A DNA stretch of 64,000 nt from Lachnospiraceae bacterium (GCA_024684085.1 JAIKXM010000027.1:1-64000); one strand, 5' to 3'; shown: positions 7,585 through 16,971, numbered from the stretch's first letter. Made by a program: numbers and translations. Notes: generated by a model not told the origin, from the sequence alone.

Positions 7585-9326
7585 TGATGAATGTAACACA
7601 GATCAATGATATAGCAAGGAACTTAAGCCTTTTGCAACCGGCGGGTAGTGAGGCTTCTTATCGTGAGCTCTCGGATGTGACTCTTCATGATCTGGGAATA
7701 GATTCTATCGTAAAAAAGATTGCCACTAAGGCTTCGGAACAGGAGATGATCAAGCGGGTCCTCGGACGGATGACAGCTGACAGGGATGTGGCTGCCTACA
7801 GAAGTGAAGTGTTCGAGGATATATACAGGTATCCGGCGCTTCGTGATCGCATGGTGGAACTTCTGGATAAGATTGATTTCTTAAGAGATTACGGAAGTTT
7901 CAGAACCGATTATGATGGTGCGGCAAGCACCTGGGATCTTCTTCACAGACTTGAGGAGATCAATGAGTATATCCAGTGCGTTGAGGCTATTCATGATTGC
8001 CTGACAGATGTGGATATTAAGTCAAGAGGACTTATAAGGCTCAGGGACTATATCGACGTATTATATAATGATAATGGCTTTGGCGAGCTGAAGAAGGATA
8101 TTGCCGGGCTTAAGGCAAGTACCGAGAATCTTAAAAGTGTTACGTTGGGTATCAATCTTAATGACAGATTTGAGGCAGTCGGCATAGGACTTATATCGAT
8201 CAACAGTAAGCCATTTACCAAGGCGAAGCTTTTATCGGGATTCTATGATAAGATAACCGGAAGAGACAGTGTCAATGAGGGCAATGACTGGAATGAGGAT
8301 TATCATTTTCAGCCTGTTCAGGTGGAGGATCTTAAGGCGGTTCAGCTCATGGATAAGGCCAATATGTATTCCGTACTGGCCATGCAGCCCTTACTGGCAG
8401 CGGGAGTTGCGGGAGTGCCTTCCGGTGATTCTTCTGCCGATGTTATGAGATATATGGATCGAATAGCCAATCATATGTTGTCGATCACGGTTAAGAAGCT
8501 TAGGGAGACGCTGGCTGAGCATGTTACTGTGAGCATACAGTATATTACCAGGCTTATTCCTGAGTTCATGTATTATATCAGATGGGCGGAATATATCGAT
8601 GATCTTGTGGCTCGAGGAATGAAGTTCTCAGGCGCCGTGGTGGCAGGTGAAGATCATAAGCATGAGATGAAGGCTAAAGGTATATATAATCTTAAGCTTG
8701 CATCTGTTTATACCGAGCAACATGAAGAGATAATAACCAATGACCTTGATTTCGATGCGGATCATCTGGTATATATTCTTACCGGTGCTAACAGAGGCGG
8801 TAAGACTACCATAACTCAGGCTGTCGGAATATTATTCGTAATGGCTCAGGGCGGTATATATGTACCGGGAGACGGATTCGAGTTCACACCGGTTGATGCG
8901 ATATATACTCATTTTCCGGCCGATGAAGACAAGACCATGGATCTCGGAAGGCTTGGAGAAGAGTGTAAGCGCTTTAAGGAGATATATAAGGAAGCAACAG
9001 AGGACAGCCTGTTACTCCTGAACGAGACTTTTTCCACTACTTCTTTTGAGGAAGGCTATTATATAGCGTGTGATGCGGTCAGGGCTATTCTCAGTAAAGG
9101 CATCAGAACCATATACAATACGCATATGCATAAACTGGGCTATGACATAGATGAGCTTAATTCGGATATTAAGTCCGGTTATAAGGCATCATCACTTATT
9201 GTAGAGGCAAAAGAGGGCAAGCGATCATATAAGGTGAAGGTTGCTCCGCCCGAAGGCATGAGTTATGCGCATGATATTGCGGTTAAATACGGCGTAACGC
9301 TTGAGATGCTTATGGGAGATGAGTAA
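7584..9326 (+). CDS. MutS-related ATPase (MutS core and ATPase domains only)
   Basis: A 580-residue relative of MutS that lacks the N-terminal mismatch-recognition and connector domains. About the first 330 residues look like the helical lever/clamp region. Residues from about 390 form the ABC-type ATPase, with Walker A GANRGGKTT (401-409), then LLLLNETFSTTSFEEG (Walker B and D-loop region) and a switch histidine in NTHMHKLG. Members of this group are usually annotated 'DNA mismatch repair protein MutS domain protein'; their role is not well defined and may be in recombination or branched-DNA processing. No Smr nuclease domain is seen, unlike MutS2. The gene overlaps deoB by one base (TAATG). 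Confidence 0.85.
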   Translation: MMNVTQINDIARNLSLLQPAGSEASYRELSDVTLHDLGIDSIVKKIATKASEQEMIKRVLGRMTADRDVAAYRSEVFEDIYRYPALRDRMVELLDKIDFLRDYGSFRTDYDGAASTWDLLHRLEEINEYIQCVEAIHDCLTDVDIKSRGLIRLRDYIDVLYNDNGFGELKKDIAGLKASTENLKSVTLGINLNDRFEAVGIGLISINSKPFTKAKLLSGFYDKITGRDSVNEGNDWNEDYHFQPVQVEDLKAVQLMDKANMYSVLAMQPLLAAGVAGVPSGDSSADVMRYMDRIANHMLSITVKKLRETLAEHVTVSIQYITRLIPEFMYYIRWAEYIDDLVARGMKFSGAVVAGEDHKHEMKAKGIYNLKLASVYTEQHEEIITNDLDFDADHLVYILTGANRGGKTTITQAVGILFVMAQGGIYVPGDGFEFTPVDAIYTHFPADEDKTMDLGRLGEECKRFKEIYKEATEDSLLLLNETFSTTSFEEGYYIACDAVRAILSKGIRTIYNTHMHKLGYDIDELNSDIKSGYKASSLIVEAKEGKRSYKVKVAPPEGMSYAHDIAVKYGVTLEMLMGDE

Positions 9327-9661
9327 ATATTTTGTTATATGTAGAAATAGGTGAGATGATTAATTACCTTTTTGCCTATATAGAGAAAAGGACGATCAGT
9401 AAATAACTTTTTCATTAATAATATAAAGTAAAAATAAAGAAGATTATATCTTTATTAACAATGGGCAGATGCTATGGTCAACCGGAACAGGTTGTGCTAT
9501 ATAATGTCTATCAGAAGCCGATACGGATGCTGTATCGGCTTTTTTTTGACTAAACAGGAAGGTAAATGATCGATTACAGGCTTTATAGAGTGGGCGATAT
9601 TGGGTGAAATGAGCGAAATATCTGTAAGCTGATCGGGAAAAGGAAAGGAGAAGACTATAGA
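9327..9661 (+). other. AT-rich intergenic region with terminator and inverted repeat
   Basis: 335 bases without a gene. It contains an 8-bp inverted repeat (AATAAAGA at 9433-9440, TCTTTATT at 9449-9456), a TATAAT at 9500-9505 without a convincing -35, and the intrinsic terminator at 9516-9547. After the terminator, about 110 bases lead into the comM-like gene, which has AAAGGAG about 15 bases before its ATG. No confident promoter was found for comM. Confidence 0.5.
9516..9547 (+). terminator. Intrinsic terminator after the deoB/MutS-like operon
   Basis: A perfect 9-bp stem (AGCCGATAC / GTATCGGCT) with a 7-base loop is followed directly by seven T residues. It separates the deoB transcript from the comM-dprA genes. 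Confidence 0.87.
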
Positions 9662-11215
9662 ATGTATGCCAGTGTGAAGTCATGCGGCCTTAAGGGGCTG
9701 AGGGGGTATGTGGCTGAAGTGGAAGTAGACAGTGGCAGAGGATTGCCGGGAATTGACATGGTGGGAAGATTATCGGGAGAGGTGAGGGAGGCTAAGGAGA
9801 GGACTTGTGTGGCGCTAAAGAACTCGGATATCGAGATTCCTCCGCTTAAGATAACGGTTAATATATCTCCCGCCGATATCATCAAGACGGGCACAATGTA
9901 TGATCTTCCGATCGCGGCAGGAATACTTATATCGATGGGGATAATTCCGGAAGGACTACTCAAAGACTGGGCGATGATAGGGGAATTGGGGCTTAACGGA
10001 GAGATCAGACACATCAACGGTGTGTTGCCGATGCTCATGTGCCTGAGAGACAGCGGTGTCAAAGGATGTATAATTCCCGCAGATAACCTGAGGGAAGGAA
10101 TTAATGTTCAGGGTATTGATATCATAGCGCCCTCAACCTTCTCGGAATTGCTGGATATATTGAAGAGCGGTTCGCTTGAAGACATGACCTACGTGAAGAA
10201 TAACAGCGATAGTATGTGTTCAGGTACCGGATCTGAAGAGTTGACTCAGACGGTTGATGATTCCGAAGAACTTGATTACGCTGATGTGATGGGACAGGAG
10301 GTTGTGAAAAGGGCTGCGATGATAGGAGCGGCCGGAGGTCATCATATATTGATATCGGGTCCGCCCGGAGCGGGTAAGTCAATGATAGCCAGGCGCTTAT
10401 CTACTATCATGCCTGAGCTTACGGCTGAGGAGAAACTGGAAGTGTCAATAGTATACAGTATAGCGGGTATGCTTAATGATAAGATGGCGATGATCGATAA
10501 GCGACCGTTTTTAAGTCCTCATCATTCGATAAGCAGTGCTTCGCTATGTGGAGGAGGGCGGTTGATACGTCCGGGTGTGATCTCAATGGCCCATAAGGGC
10601 GTTTTATTTCTTGATGAGCTTCCGGAATTTAGTCGGGAATGTATTGAGATGTTAAGAGAACCGCTGGAGGAAAAGACCATCTCGGTCAACAGACTAAATG
10701 ACAGTTGTGTCTTACCGGCAGATTTCTTAATGGTAGCTGCGATGAATCCTTGCCCTTGCGGATATTATCCCAACAGAAATATGTGTAATTGCGCGCCTTC
10801 TGCGGTTGCCAGATACAGAGATAAGATATCCGGACCTATTAAAGACAGAATTGACATTATTGTCACAGCCAAGGCTCTGGATCCTAAGAGAGTCATAAGA
10901 GGAGATAAAGGATTGACTTCTTTGGTCATGAGACAAAAAGTTATGCTCGCAGACAGAATTCAGAAGGAAAGATATCGTGACGAGGCGATAGATAAGAATG
11001 GTCAGTTAAACGGAAAGCTTGTAGGCAGGTATTGTGTACTTGGAGATAAGGAAAGAGCTTATATGGAGTCCGTATATGAACAGATGAATCTTACGGCGCG
11101 ATCTTATCACAAGCTGCTTAAGGTGTCGCGGACGATCGCTGATCTTGAGGGAGAAGATCGGATCAGTGTCGATCATATCAGGGAGGCTGCCTGCTATAGA
11201 GGATTCTTTAATTAG
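9662..11215 (+). CDS. comM: ComM/YifB-family AAA+ ATPase (Mg-chelatase-like)
   Basis: A 517-residue member of the YifB/ComM family. In naturally competent Gram-negatives, ComM is a hexameric helicase that drives branch migration of incoming DNA. The N-terminal Lon-protease-like domain (about 1-170) precedes the AAA+ Mg-chelatase domain, with Walker A GPPGAGKS (233-240), Walker B-type FLDELPEF, and AAMNPCPCGYYPN, which has clustered cysteines. The C-terminal Mg_chelatase_C domain ends at TRSYHKLLKVSRTIADLEG. The gene lies 18 bases ahead of dprA, so both DNA-processing proteins are probably made from one transcript. The Firmicute family members are often found next to dprA; their exact activity is unproven. 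Confidence 0.9.
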   Translation: MYASVKSCGLKGLRGYVAEVEVDSGRGLPGIDMVGRLSGEVREAKERTCVALKNSDIEIPPLKITVNISPADIIKTGTMYDLPIAAGILISMGIIPEGLLKDWAMIGELGLNGEIRHINGVLPMLMCLRDSGVKGCIIPADNLREGINVQGIDIIAPSTFSELLDILKSGSLEDMTYVKNNSDSMCSGTGSEELTQTVDDSEELDYADVMGQEVVKRAAMIGAAGGHHILISGPPGAGKSMIARRLSTIMPELTAEEKLEVSIVYSIAGMLNDKMAMIDKRPFLSPHHSISSASLCGGGRLIRPGVISMAHKGVLFLDELPEFSRECIEMLREPLEEKTISVNRLNDSCVLPADFLMVAAMNPCPCGYYPNRNMCNCAPSAVARYRDKISGPIKDRIDIIVTAKALDPKRVIRGDKGLTSLVMRQKVMLADRIQKERYRDEAIDKNGQLNGKLVGRYCVLGDKERAYMESVYEQMNLTARSYHKLLKVSRTIADLEGEDRISVDHIREAACYRGFFN

Positions 11216-11233
11216 AAGGAAAGAAGGGTTGGT

Positions 11234-12487
11234 TTGAAGGATAATATATTCAGTTATAACAGAGTTGAAGATGATGAAAAGGCGATGGTGTGTTTTCTTC
11301 AGGCTGTGCTTGGAATAAGTAACGGAGATATCCGTAAACTGCGAGATCATTACGGTGGTACAAGATTATTGAAGGAGACGGGGAAGTCCGTCAAGTCCGA
11401 GTTAAAGGGGAGAGTCAGTGATAAGGCACTTATACTTATAGATGAGGCGGCCCGCAAAGGGGTATTCGAATCCGGATCTTTTAGAGAAACATATGATGAC
11501 CTTAGCCACGCGGGGATAGGCTATTATATCGAGGGGGAAGAAGACTATCCCGTGAGATTAACCGATATTGGCAGCAGACCATTGTCTCTGTGGGTAAGGG
11601 GCCGATTACCGGATGATAACATACCGAGTGTTGCCATTATCGGGGCAAGGAATTGTTCCGGTTATGGCAGACAGATGGCAAGAGAGTGGGCAAGAGAGAT
11701 CGCAGGAGCCGGTGTGCAGATAATCAGCGGAATGGCTTATGGCATTGACAGTATTGCCGAGACTGCGGCATTGGATGCAGGCGGATCATCTTATGCCGTT
11801 CTGGGTAATGGCGTTAATGTCTGTTATCCAAAAGAGAATGCAAGTCTGTATGACAGGACGATAGTCGCAGGCGGGATAATAAGCGAGTATCCGCCGGATA
11901 CAACTCCCAGACCTCAGTTTTTTCCGGCAAGGAACCGTATCATATCAGGGTTCGCTGATGCGGTAATTGTGATAGAAGCAAGGGAAAGAAGCGGGACACT
12001 GATAACAGTCAATATGGCACTGAATCAGGGTCGGGATGTGTATGCTCTTCCGGGGCGGGTGACGGATTCGTTGTCTTACGGCTGTAACAGGCTTATAAGG
12101 GAAGGCGCAGTACCGCTTATCAGACCACATGAGTTCCTGCAGGAATTTATGGAGCAGTATGCTGTCAATAATTCCGATCCGAAAGATGATAGCGGACACA
12201 TTAATGAAAAGACGAAGAAAAACAGGATACATAATACACTCGACAGAAAAAAAGATGGATCGGAAGGGTTCCTGACCGCTAAAGAAAAGATGATAATGAA
12301 AGTCATGGATTATGAACCGAAGAGTATCAGTGAGATATATTATGAACTGACAGAATGCGGGGATATCAGTGAAGGTGGCAATGGTACTGTTACAATAGAA
12401 CTGACCGAACTTATGGCTGTTCTGTCAGATATGACGATAAGGCATAAGATCTCCTGCGTTGACGGAATGAACTATTTCAAAGGATAG
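11234..12487 (+). CDS. dprA: DNA processing protein DprA
   Basis: DprA binds incoming single-stranded DNA and loads RecA during transformation; it is also kept in many species without known competence. The 417-residue protein has an N-terminal helical (SAM-like) region. A Rossmann-fold core follows from about residue 130, with GARNCSGYGR (137-146), ISGMAYGIDS, VLGNGVNVCYP, FPARNRIISG and ARERSGTLIT. A winged-helix-like C-terminus (about 340-417) is preceded by a lysine-rich linker. The start is a TTG near 11234, downstream of a purine-rich AAGAAGGG. In Bacillus dprA is followed directly by topA; here the pilus locus and a chemoreceptor intervene. Confidence 0.95.
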   Translation: MKDNIFSYNRVEDDEKAMVCFLQAVLGISNGDIRKLRDHYGGTRLLKETGKSVKSELKGRVSDKALILIDEAARKGVFESGSFRETYDDLSHAGIGYYIEGEEDYPVRLTDIGSRPLSLWVRGRLPDDNIPSVAIIGARNCSGYGRQMAREWAREIAGAGVQIISGMAYGIDSIAETAALDAGGSSYAVLGNGVNVCYPKENASLYDRTIVAGGIISEYPPDTTPRPQFFPARNRIISGFADAVIVIEARERSGTLITVNMALNQGRDVYALPGRVTDSLSYGCNRLIREGAVPLIRPHEFLQEFMEQYAVNNSDPKDDSGHINEKTKKNRIHNTLDRKKDGSEGFLTAKEKMIMKVMDYEPKSISEIYYELTECGDISEGGNGTVTIELTELMAVLSDMTIRHKISCVDGMNYFKG

Positions 12488-12824
12488 TATTAAAGAAGCA
12501 ACAATAATTACTTATTAAGGAAGGGAATGATGAAAAACAGTACACGGATCGTGAAATAGTCCACTAAAACAATGGTAAAAATGACGATATTTCTTAAAAA
12601 AACGATAACATTTTATTAACAGAAAATTAACAATGTATTTATGCGTTTTGCAGAGAACAGATCCCTGTTCCGAAAGGGAAAAAGAGAGATAAATATACAG
12701 CTATTTGCGGGGGGATATCCGGTACAATATGAAAAAACAGAAAAAGATAGTGCATATTGCACAAAAAAACAACAAAACAGACGACAAAAAAAGACAATAA
12801 AACCCAAAAAAAGCAATGATTTTG

Positions 12825-12853
12825 TTGACATAAAAAGGTATATATACTATAAT
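12825..12853 (+). promoter_or_regulatory. Consensus sigma-A promoter of the type IV pilus operon
   Basis: TTGACA (12825-12830) and TATAAT (12848-12853) are both perfect and are separated by exactly 17 bases. Transcription should start near 12860, giving a leader of about 70 bases before the first pilin. Confidence 0.82.
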
Positions 12854-12873
12854 TTTTACAATTAGAGGCAGGT

Positions 12874-12921
12874 CGTGATAGGTATGGACTCATATCACGG
12901 GTTACCCTTATGGGTAAGGAG
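12874..12921 (+). promoter_or_regulatory. Two hairpins in the pilus operon leader, next to the ribosome-binding site
   Basis: CGTGATA (12874-12880) pairs with TATCACG (12893-12899) around a 12-base loop. Just after it, TTACCC (12902-12907) pairs with GGGTAA (12912-12917) around TTAT. The second hairpin takes up the first two bases of the ribosome-binding site AAGGAG (12916-12921). The arrangement could modulate translation; no known riboswitch class was recognised. Confidence 0.4.
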
Positions 12922-12932
12922 ATGGGTTGAAT

Positions 12933-13952
12933 ATGATAGGTAAGTATATTAAGCGGGCTCAGCGTGAGGGATTTACCATGGTTGAGCTTGTTGTGGTTAT
13001 TGCGATAATGGCGGTTTTGCTGGGGATCCTGGCACCGGCACTTTTTCATTATATTGACGAGAATAAAGAGAAGGGATGTTTTACGAGCGAAGAGGACATC
13101 TTAAGCGTATATCAGAAGTGTGTCTTTGATGGTAAGCTTGCTGCTTCGTCTACAGAGTTGCAGTTCCTGTTGGACCAGATGGGTAGTACGACTAATTCCA
13201 TAAGCAAGATTGACGGAAGCGGTAATGTCATAGCTACTGTTGTTATTCCGCCTCAGTATATGAGCGAACTGCAGAGCGCAGAGTGTCCTTCGGGCGGTAC
13301 ATACAGCGCTTCCTCTGATCCGTCCAATCCCAATCTTATTACCATCACATGTTCGGAACATGGTGAGACGACCATTGATATGACAGGATGGATGGGTGAA
13401 GAGAGAGCGGAACTTGATGATGATCCGGTTCCATTTATTTCGCCCAGTCCCGCACCGATAGAAGATATTCATGTAACTCCAACTCCCAACCCGGATGAAG
13501 AAGAACCGGGAACGTACACGGGTGTATGGCCTTATGCCGATGATTCAAGATGGGACAATGCAAAGTACGGTGGATCTCAGATCAATATTCCGGTTCCGAC
13601 CGGTATATTCGAATCACGAGAGGGAGCTAAGTTTGTTATCGTTGATCGTGACGGAAGCGGTTACTTTGTAGTCAATTATGAATGGTGCGGCGGCCCTGAG
13701 ATAGCAAATAACTGGGAGTATATAATCCCTGTATCCGGTAATTATATTTACTGGGATGATATGTCTGAAGAAGAGAGAAGTAAATGGTATTCGTCGCAGT
13801 GGTCTAAAGACCAGATTGATGATGTCTATTATGGCGATATTATCAAATACGGTGGTCGATTCTATATATTCGGTAATAGGAGCGGTAACTCGAGATGGAT
13901 AAATCTTCCCAATGGTACCAACGGTGGTAATAACTGGTACTATATAGATTAA
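12933..13952 (+). CDS. Modular type IV prepilin with C-terminal extra domain
   Basis: A prepilin of about 339 residues. The short basic leader ends in the cleavage site REG|FTMVELVVVIAIMAV, with Glu at +5 and the usual hydrophobic N-terminal helix. The first half finishes with CPSGGTY...TCSEHG, the cysteine pair seen at the end of many clostridial pilins. A Pro/Thr linker follows (SPSPAPIEDIHVTPTPNP), then a separate C-terminal domain of about 140 residues rich in Trp, Tyr, Asn and Gly. This extra domain could be an adhesin or carbohydrate-binding module (inference). ATG 12933 is taken as the start with AAGGAG 11 bases upstream; TTG 12927 with a 5-base spacing is an alternative. It is the first gene of the operon. 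Confidence 0.85.
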   Translation: MIGKYIKRAQREGFTMVELVVVIAIMAVLLGILAPALFHYIDENKEKGCFTSEEDILSVYQKCVFDGKLAASSTELQFLLDQMGSTTNSISKIDGSGNVIATVVIPPQYMSELQSAECPSGGTYSASSDPSNPNLITITCSEHGETTIDMTGWMGEERAELDDDPVPFISPSPAPIEDIHVTPTPNPDEEEPGTYTGVWPYADDSRWDNAKYGGSQINIPVPTGIFESREGAKFVIVDRDGSGYFVVNYEWCGGPEIANNWEYIIPVSGNYIYWDDMSEEERSKWYSSQWSKDQIDDVYYGDIIKYGGRFYIFGNRSGNSRWINLPNGTNGGNNWYYID

Positions 13953-13976
13953 TAAATGTAACGGAGAGATGGCTTA

Positions 13977-15668
13977 ATGGAATCATTACGTAAGAAGAGA
14001 CTTGGAGACATACTGTTAGATGGTAATATAATCAACAGTGACCAGCTCTATGAAGGACTTGTAAGACAGAAGGAAAAGGGATGTCGTTTAGGTGTGGCTC
14101 TGGTAGAGCTGGGCTATACTACAGAACTTGCCATTGCGGCAGCTCTTTCAAGCCAGTTGGGCTATGACATGATCAATCTGACTGAGGTGGAGCTGGATGA
14201 GCAGATAGTCAATCTTGTTCAGGACAAGATTCTGAAGAAGTATAATGCAATTCCTATCGAGGTCCCTTTGGACTCACCGAACACTCTCCGTGTTGCCATG
14301 TCCGATCCTATGGATATGGCTGCTATCGATGATATATCCATTATCACCAATCTTAATGTGGAGCCTGTGGTTGCGACACCTACCGATATCACGATGGTAT
14401 TGGATCGCTTCTTTGGTCAGGATGAACTCAAGAATCAGCTGGATGAATATACCAGCAGCAGGGATGAGCTTGCTGCCGAAGAAGAAGATATGTACAGTGA
14501 GGATATCAACAATTCTCCTATCGTACAGCTGGTTAAGACCATGATAGAACAGGCAGTTAGACAGAGAACTTCCGATATTCATATCGAACCTATGGAGAAA
14601 CAGGTCCGTATCAGATACAGAATAGACGGAGCCTTGTATGAGAAAGCAGTATATTCGACCAAGGTACTTCCTGCTCTTGTAGCAAGAATTAAGATCATAG
14701 GCGGTATGGATATCGCTGAGAAGCGTAAGCCGCAGGATGGACGTATAACCCAGGTGGTAGACAGACAGGAGTTTGATATCCGTGTATCTGTTCTTCCTAC
14801 CGTATATGGAGAGAAGATAGTTATGAGACTTACATCCAAGTCCGCTCTTTCAAGAGCTAAGAAGGACTTGGGATTCAGCGAGCAGGAGCTGAAGGTGTTC
14901 GATCATATCATCTCCAATCCTCACGGTATCATCCTTGTTACGGGGCCTACCGGTTCAGGTAAGTCAACAACGCTTTATACGGCATTGTCCGAGCTTAATA
15001 CAGAAGATGTTAACATCATCACTGTTGAGGACCCTGTCGAGGCCAATATCGATGGTATCAATCAGGTTCAGACGAATGTTAAGGCTGAGCTTACTTTCGC
15101 ATCAGCTCTTAGATCTATCCTCCGTCAGGACCCTGATATCATAATGATAGGAGAGATCCGAGACGGTGAGACCGCTCAGATAGCTGTTCAGGCTTCTATC
15201 ACAGGACATTTGGTAGTATCTACATTACATACCAATTCGGCTGCGAGCACTGTGACCAGATTGGCGGATATGGGAATCGAACCTTATCTTATAGCCGATG
15301 CGACGGTTGGTGTTGTAGCTCAGCGACTTGTAAGGAGATTATGTCCCACATGCAAGATTGAGTATACTCCCGATCTTGATGAATGCGATCTTCTCGGCAT
15401 CGATCCGATGAATCCGGTCAAGATATATAAGCCCGGAAAGTGCAAGATGTGTGATAATACAGGTTATAAAGGCCGAATCGGTGTATACGAGATCATGGAA
15501 GTGTCTCACGACCTTAAGATGGTAATAGCCAAGGGTGGCAATGCCGATGATATCAAGGAACAGGCTCTTAAGGACGGTATGAGTACCCTTAGGATGAGTG
15601 CTACAAGATATGTTCTCGAAGGTATCACTTCGGTGACTGAGATGAGGAAGGTATCATTCGATTCATAA
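13977..15668 (+). CDS. pilB: Type IV pilus extension ATPase PilB
   Basis: Hexameric cytoplasmic ATPase that powers pilus assembly. The 563-residue protein has the N-terminal GspE/PilB domain (about 1-150) and the secretion ATPase core. Core motifs are Walker A GPTGSGKST (323-331), an Asp box at VEDPVE, Walker B DPDIIMIGEIRD and a His box in STLHTNSA. The zinc-binding tetracysteine is C456-x2-C459 and C489-x2-C492 (CPTC, CKMC). The tetracysteine marks PilB/GspE rather than the retraction ATPase PilT. No pilT follows, which is unusual for a complete locus and suggests it is elsewhere or absent. Confidence 0.96.
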   Translation: MESLRKKRLGDILLDGNIINSDQLYEGLVRQKEKGCRLGVALVELGYTTELAIAAALSSQLGYDMINLTEVELDEQIVNLVQDKILKKYNAIPIEVPLDSPNTLRVAMSDPMDMAAIDDISIITNLNVEPVVATPTDITMVLDRFFGQDELKNQLDEYTSSRDELAAEEEDMYSEDINNSPIVQLVKTMIEQAVRQRTSDIHIEPMEKQVRIRYRIDGALYEKAVYSTKVLPALVARIKIIGGMDIAEKRKPQDGRITQVVDRQEFDIRVSVLPTVYGEKIVMRLTSKSALSRAKKDLGFSEQELKVFDHIISNPHGIILVTGPTGSGKSTTLYTALSELNTEDVNIITVEDPVEANIDGINQVQTNVKAELTFASALRSILRQDPDIIMIGEIRDGETAQIAVQASITGHLVVSTLHTNSAASTVTRLADMGIEPYLIADATVGVVAQRLVRRLCPTCKIEYTPDLDECDLLGIDPMNPVKIYKPGKCKMCDNTGYKGRIGVYEIMEVSHDLKMVIAKGGNADDIKEQALKDGMSTLRMSATRYVLEGITSVTEMRKVSFDS

Positions 15669-15756
15669 CAGAAGACTTACTAACACATCAGTTAGTGCCG
15701 GACTTCTTATTTATGGAATGGATATAAATTAAAAGGGATCAAGGAGATTAGAGAAA

Positions 15757-16971
15757 ATGGCAGATTTTGGCTATGTAGCCTATGACAGTCAGGGTAAGAA
15801 TGTAAAGGGAACGATCAGTGCCGAGACGATAGAGCAGGCAAAGACGCAATTAAAGGCAAAGAATCTGATAATAACGGATATCAATGAACTTGGACTCTTG
15901 AATAAAGACCTGTCCTTTTCCTTCGCCAAGAAGGTATCGGCAAGAGATCTTGCCGTATTCTGTCGGCAGTTCGTATCAATGTCTAAGGCCGGTGTATCAA
16001 TTCTGGAATGTCTGTCATTACTTCGTGAGCAGAGCGCCAATCCTACGCTTGCAACCGCTATCAGAGAGGTTCAGGCTGAGGTAGAGAAAGGTGAGACTTT
16101 GGCGTCGGGCCTTTCCAAGCAGAGACATATATTCGGCGATCTTATGATCACAACCGTTAAAGCTGGTGAAGAGTCCGGCTCCCTTGAGATATCATTGGAG
16201 AGAATGGCTGATCAGTTCGAGAAGTCTGCCAAGACCGCGGCACTTGTTAAGAAAGCGATGATCTATCCTATCATCGTAGCGCTTGTTGCCATTGCGGTAG
16301 TAGTAGTAATGTTGGTAGTGGTAATACCGAGTTACACGACTATGTTCGCCGACCTTGGAACGGAATTGCCTAAGATCACACAGGTGGTAGTTGCAATGTC
16401 GGACTTTATTGTGCATCGGTGGTTCATATTGCTACCGCTTATAGCGGGTGCTGTAGCTGGACTTAAGTATTTTTTCTCTACACCCATGGGTAAGATGGTG
16501 AAGAGTGATGTGGCACTTAAGTTCGGACCTACCAAGAATCTTACCGTTAAGAGTGCATGTTCACAGGTGGCTCGTACTATGTCGACTCTGCTCGCTGCCG
16601 GTGTTCCCATTGTGGATTGTGTAGACATCGTATCGGATACGATGCAGAACCTTAACTTCTATAATGCGATGAAGAAGGCTAAGGATGAAGTGGTCAAGGG
16701 TGTACCGCTTTCGGTTCCTCTTGAGGATTCCGGTCTGTTTCCACCTATGATGTATCATATGTTGAGGATTGGTGAAGAGGCAGGTAATCAGGAAGAGATG
16801 CTTACGAAGCTTGCGGACTACTATGATGAAGAGGTGGAGATGGCTGTGCAGGGACTTATGACTGCGATGGAGCCGATGATTATTCTGGCTCTTGCCGGTA
16901 CGGTTGGTGTACTTATTGCAGCTGTTATGGCGCCTATGCTTACGCTTTATTCTACTCTTGATAGCATGTAA
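15757..16971 (+). CDS. pilC: Type IV pilus inner-membrane platform protein PilC
   Basis: A 404-residue polytopic membrane protein on which PilB acts to insert pilin subunits. Two tandem T2SSF domains are visible (about 68-190 and 270-395), with hydrophobic segments at about 168-195, 215-235 and 370-395. The N-terminal domain starts with FGYVAYDSQGKNVKGTISAET, typical of PilC/GspF. A weak stem-loop (ACTAAC/GTTAGT, near 15679-15696) lies in the 88-base gap after pilB. Confidence 0.95.
   Translation: MADFGYVAYDSQGKNVKGTISAETIEQAKTQLKAKNLIITDINELGLLNKDLSFSFAKKVSARDLAVFCRQFVSMSKAGVSILECLSLLREQSANPTLATAIREVQAEVEKGETLASGLSKQRHIFGDLMITTVKAGEESGSLEISLERMADQFEKSAKTAALVKKAMIYPIIVALVAIAVVVVMLVVVIPSYTTMFADLGTELPKITQVVVAMSDFIVHRWFILLPLIAGAVAGLKYFFSTPMGKMVKSDVALKFGPTKNLTVKSACSQVARTMSTLLAAGVPIVDCVDIVSDTMQNLNFYNAMKKAKDEVVKGVPLSVPLEDSGLFPPMMYHMLRIGEEAGNQEEMLTKLADYYDEEVEMAVQGLMTAMEPMIILALAGTVGVLIAAVMAPMLTLYSTLDSM

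Larger units (their letters stand above)
12488..12926 (+). other. Long AT-rich region upstream of the pilus operon
   Basis: 439 bases between dprA and the first pilin. The first 330 are very A-rich and hold no convincing gene; a 74-codon open frame at 12641-12865 runs into the promoter and looks non-coding. The consensus promoter at 12825-12853 and two leader hairpins fill the last 100 bases. No c-di-GMP riboswitch core was recognised, although one would be plausible in front of pilus genes. Confidence 0.5.

Noticed and set aside
12654-12720. Possible c-di-GMP riboswitch before the pilus genes
   Set aside because: A short TCCCT/AGGGA hairpin and GGGGGGATATCC are present, but the conserved GEMM core is not, and the site lies upstream of the promoter.
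12641-12865. 74-codon open frame ahead of the pilus operon
   Set aside because: It runs through the consensus promoter, is lysine/asparagine-rich only because of the A-rich DNA, and has no convincing ribosome-binding site.
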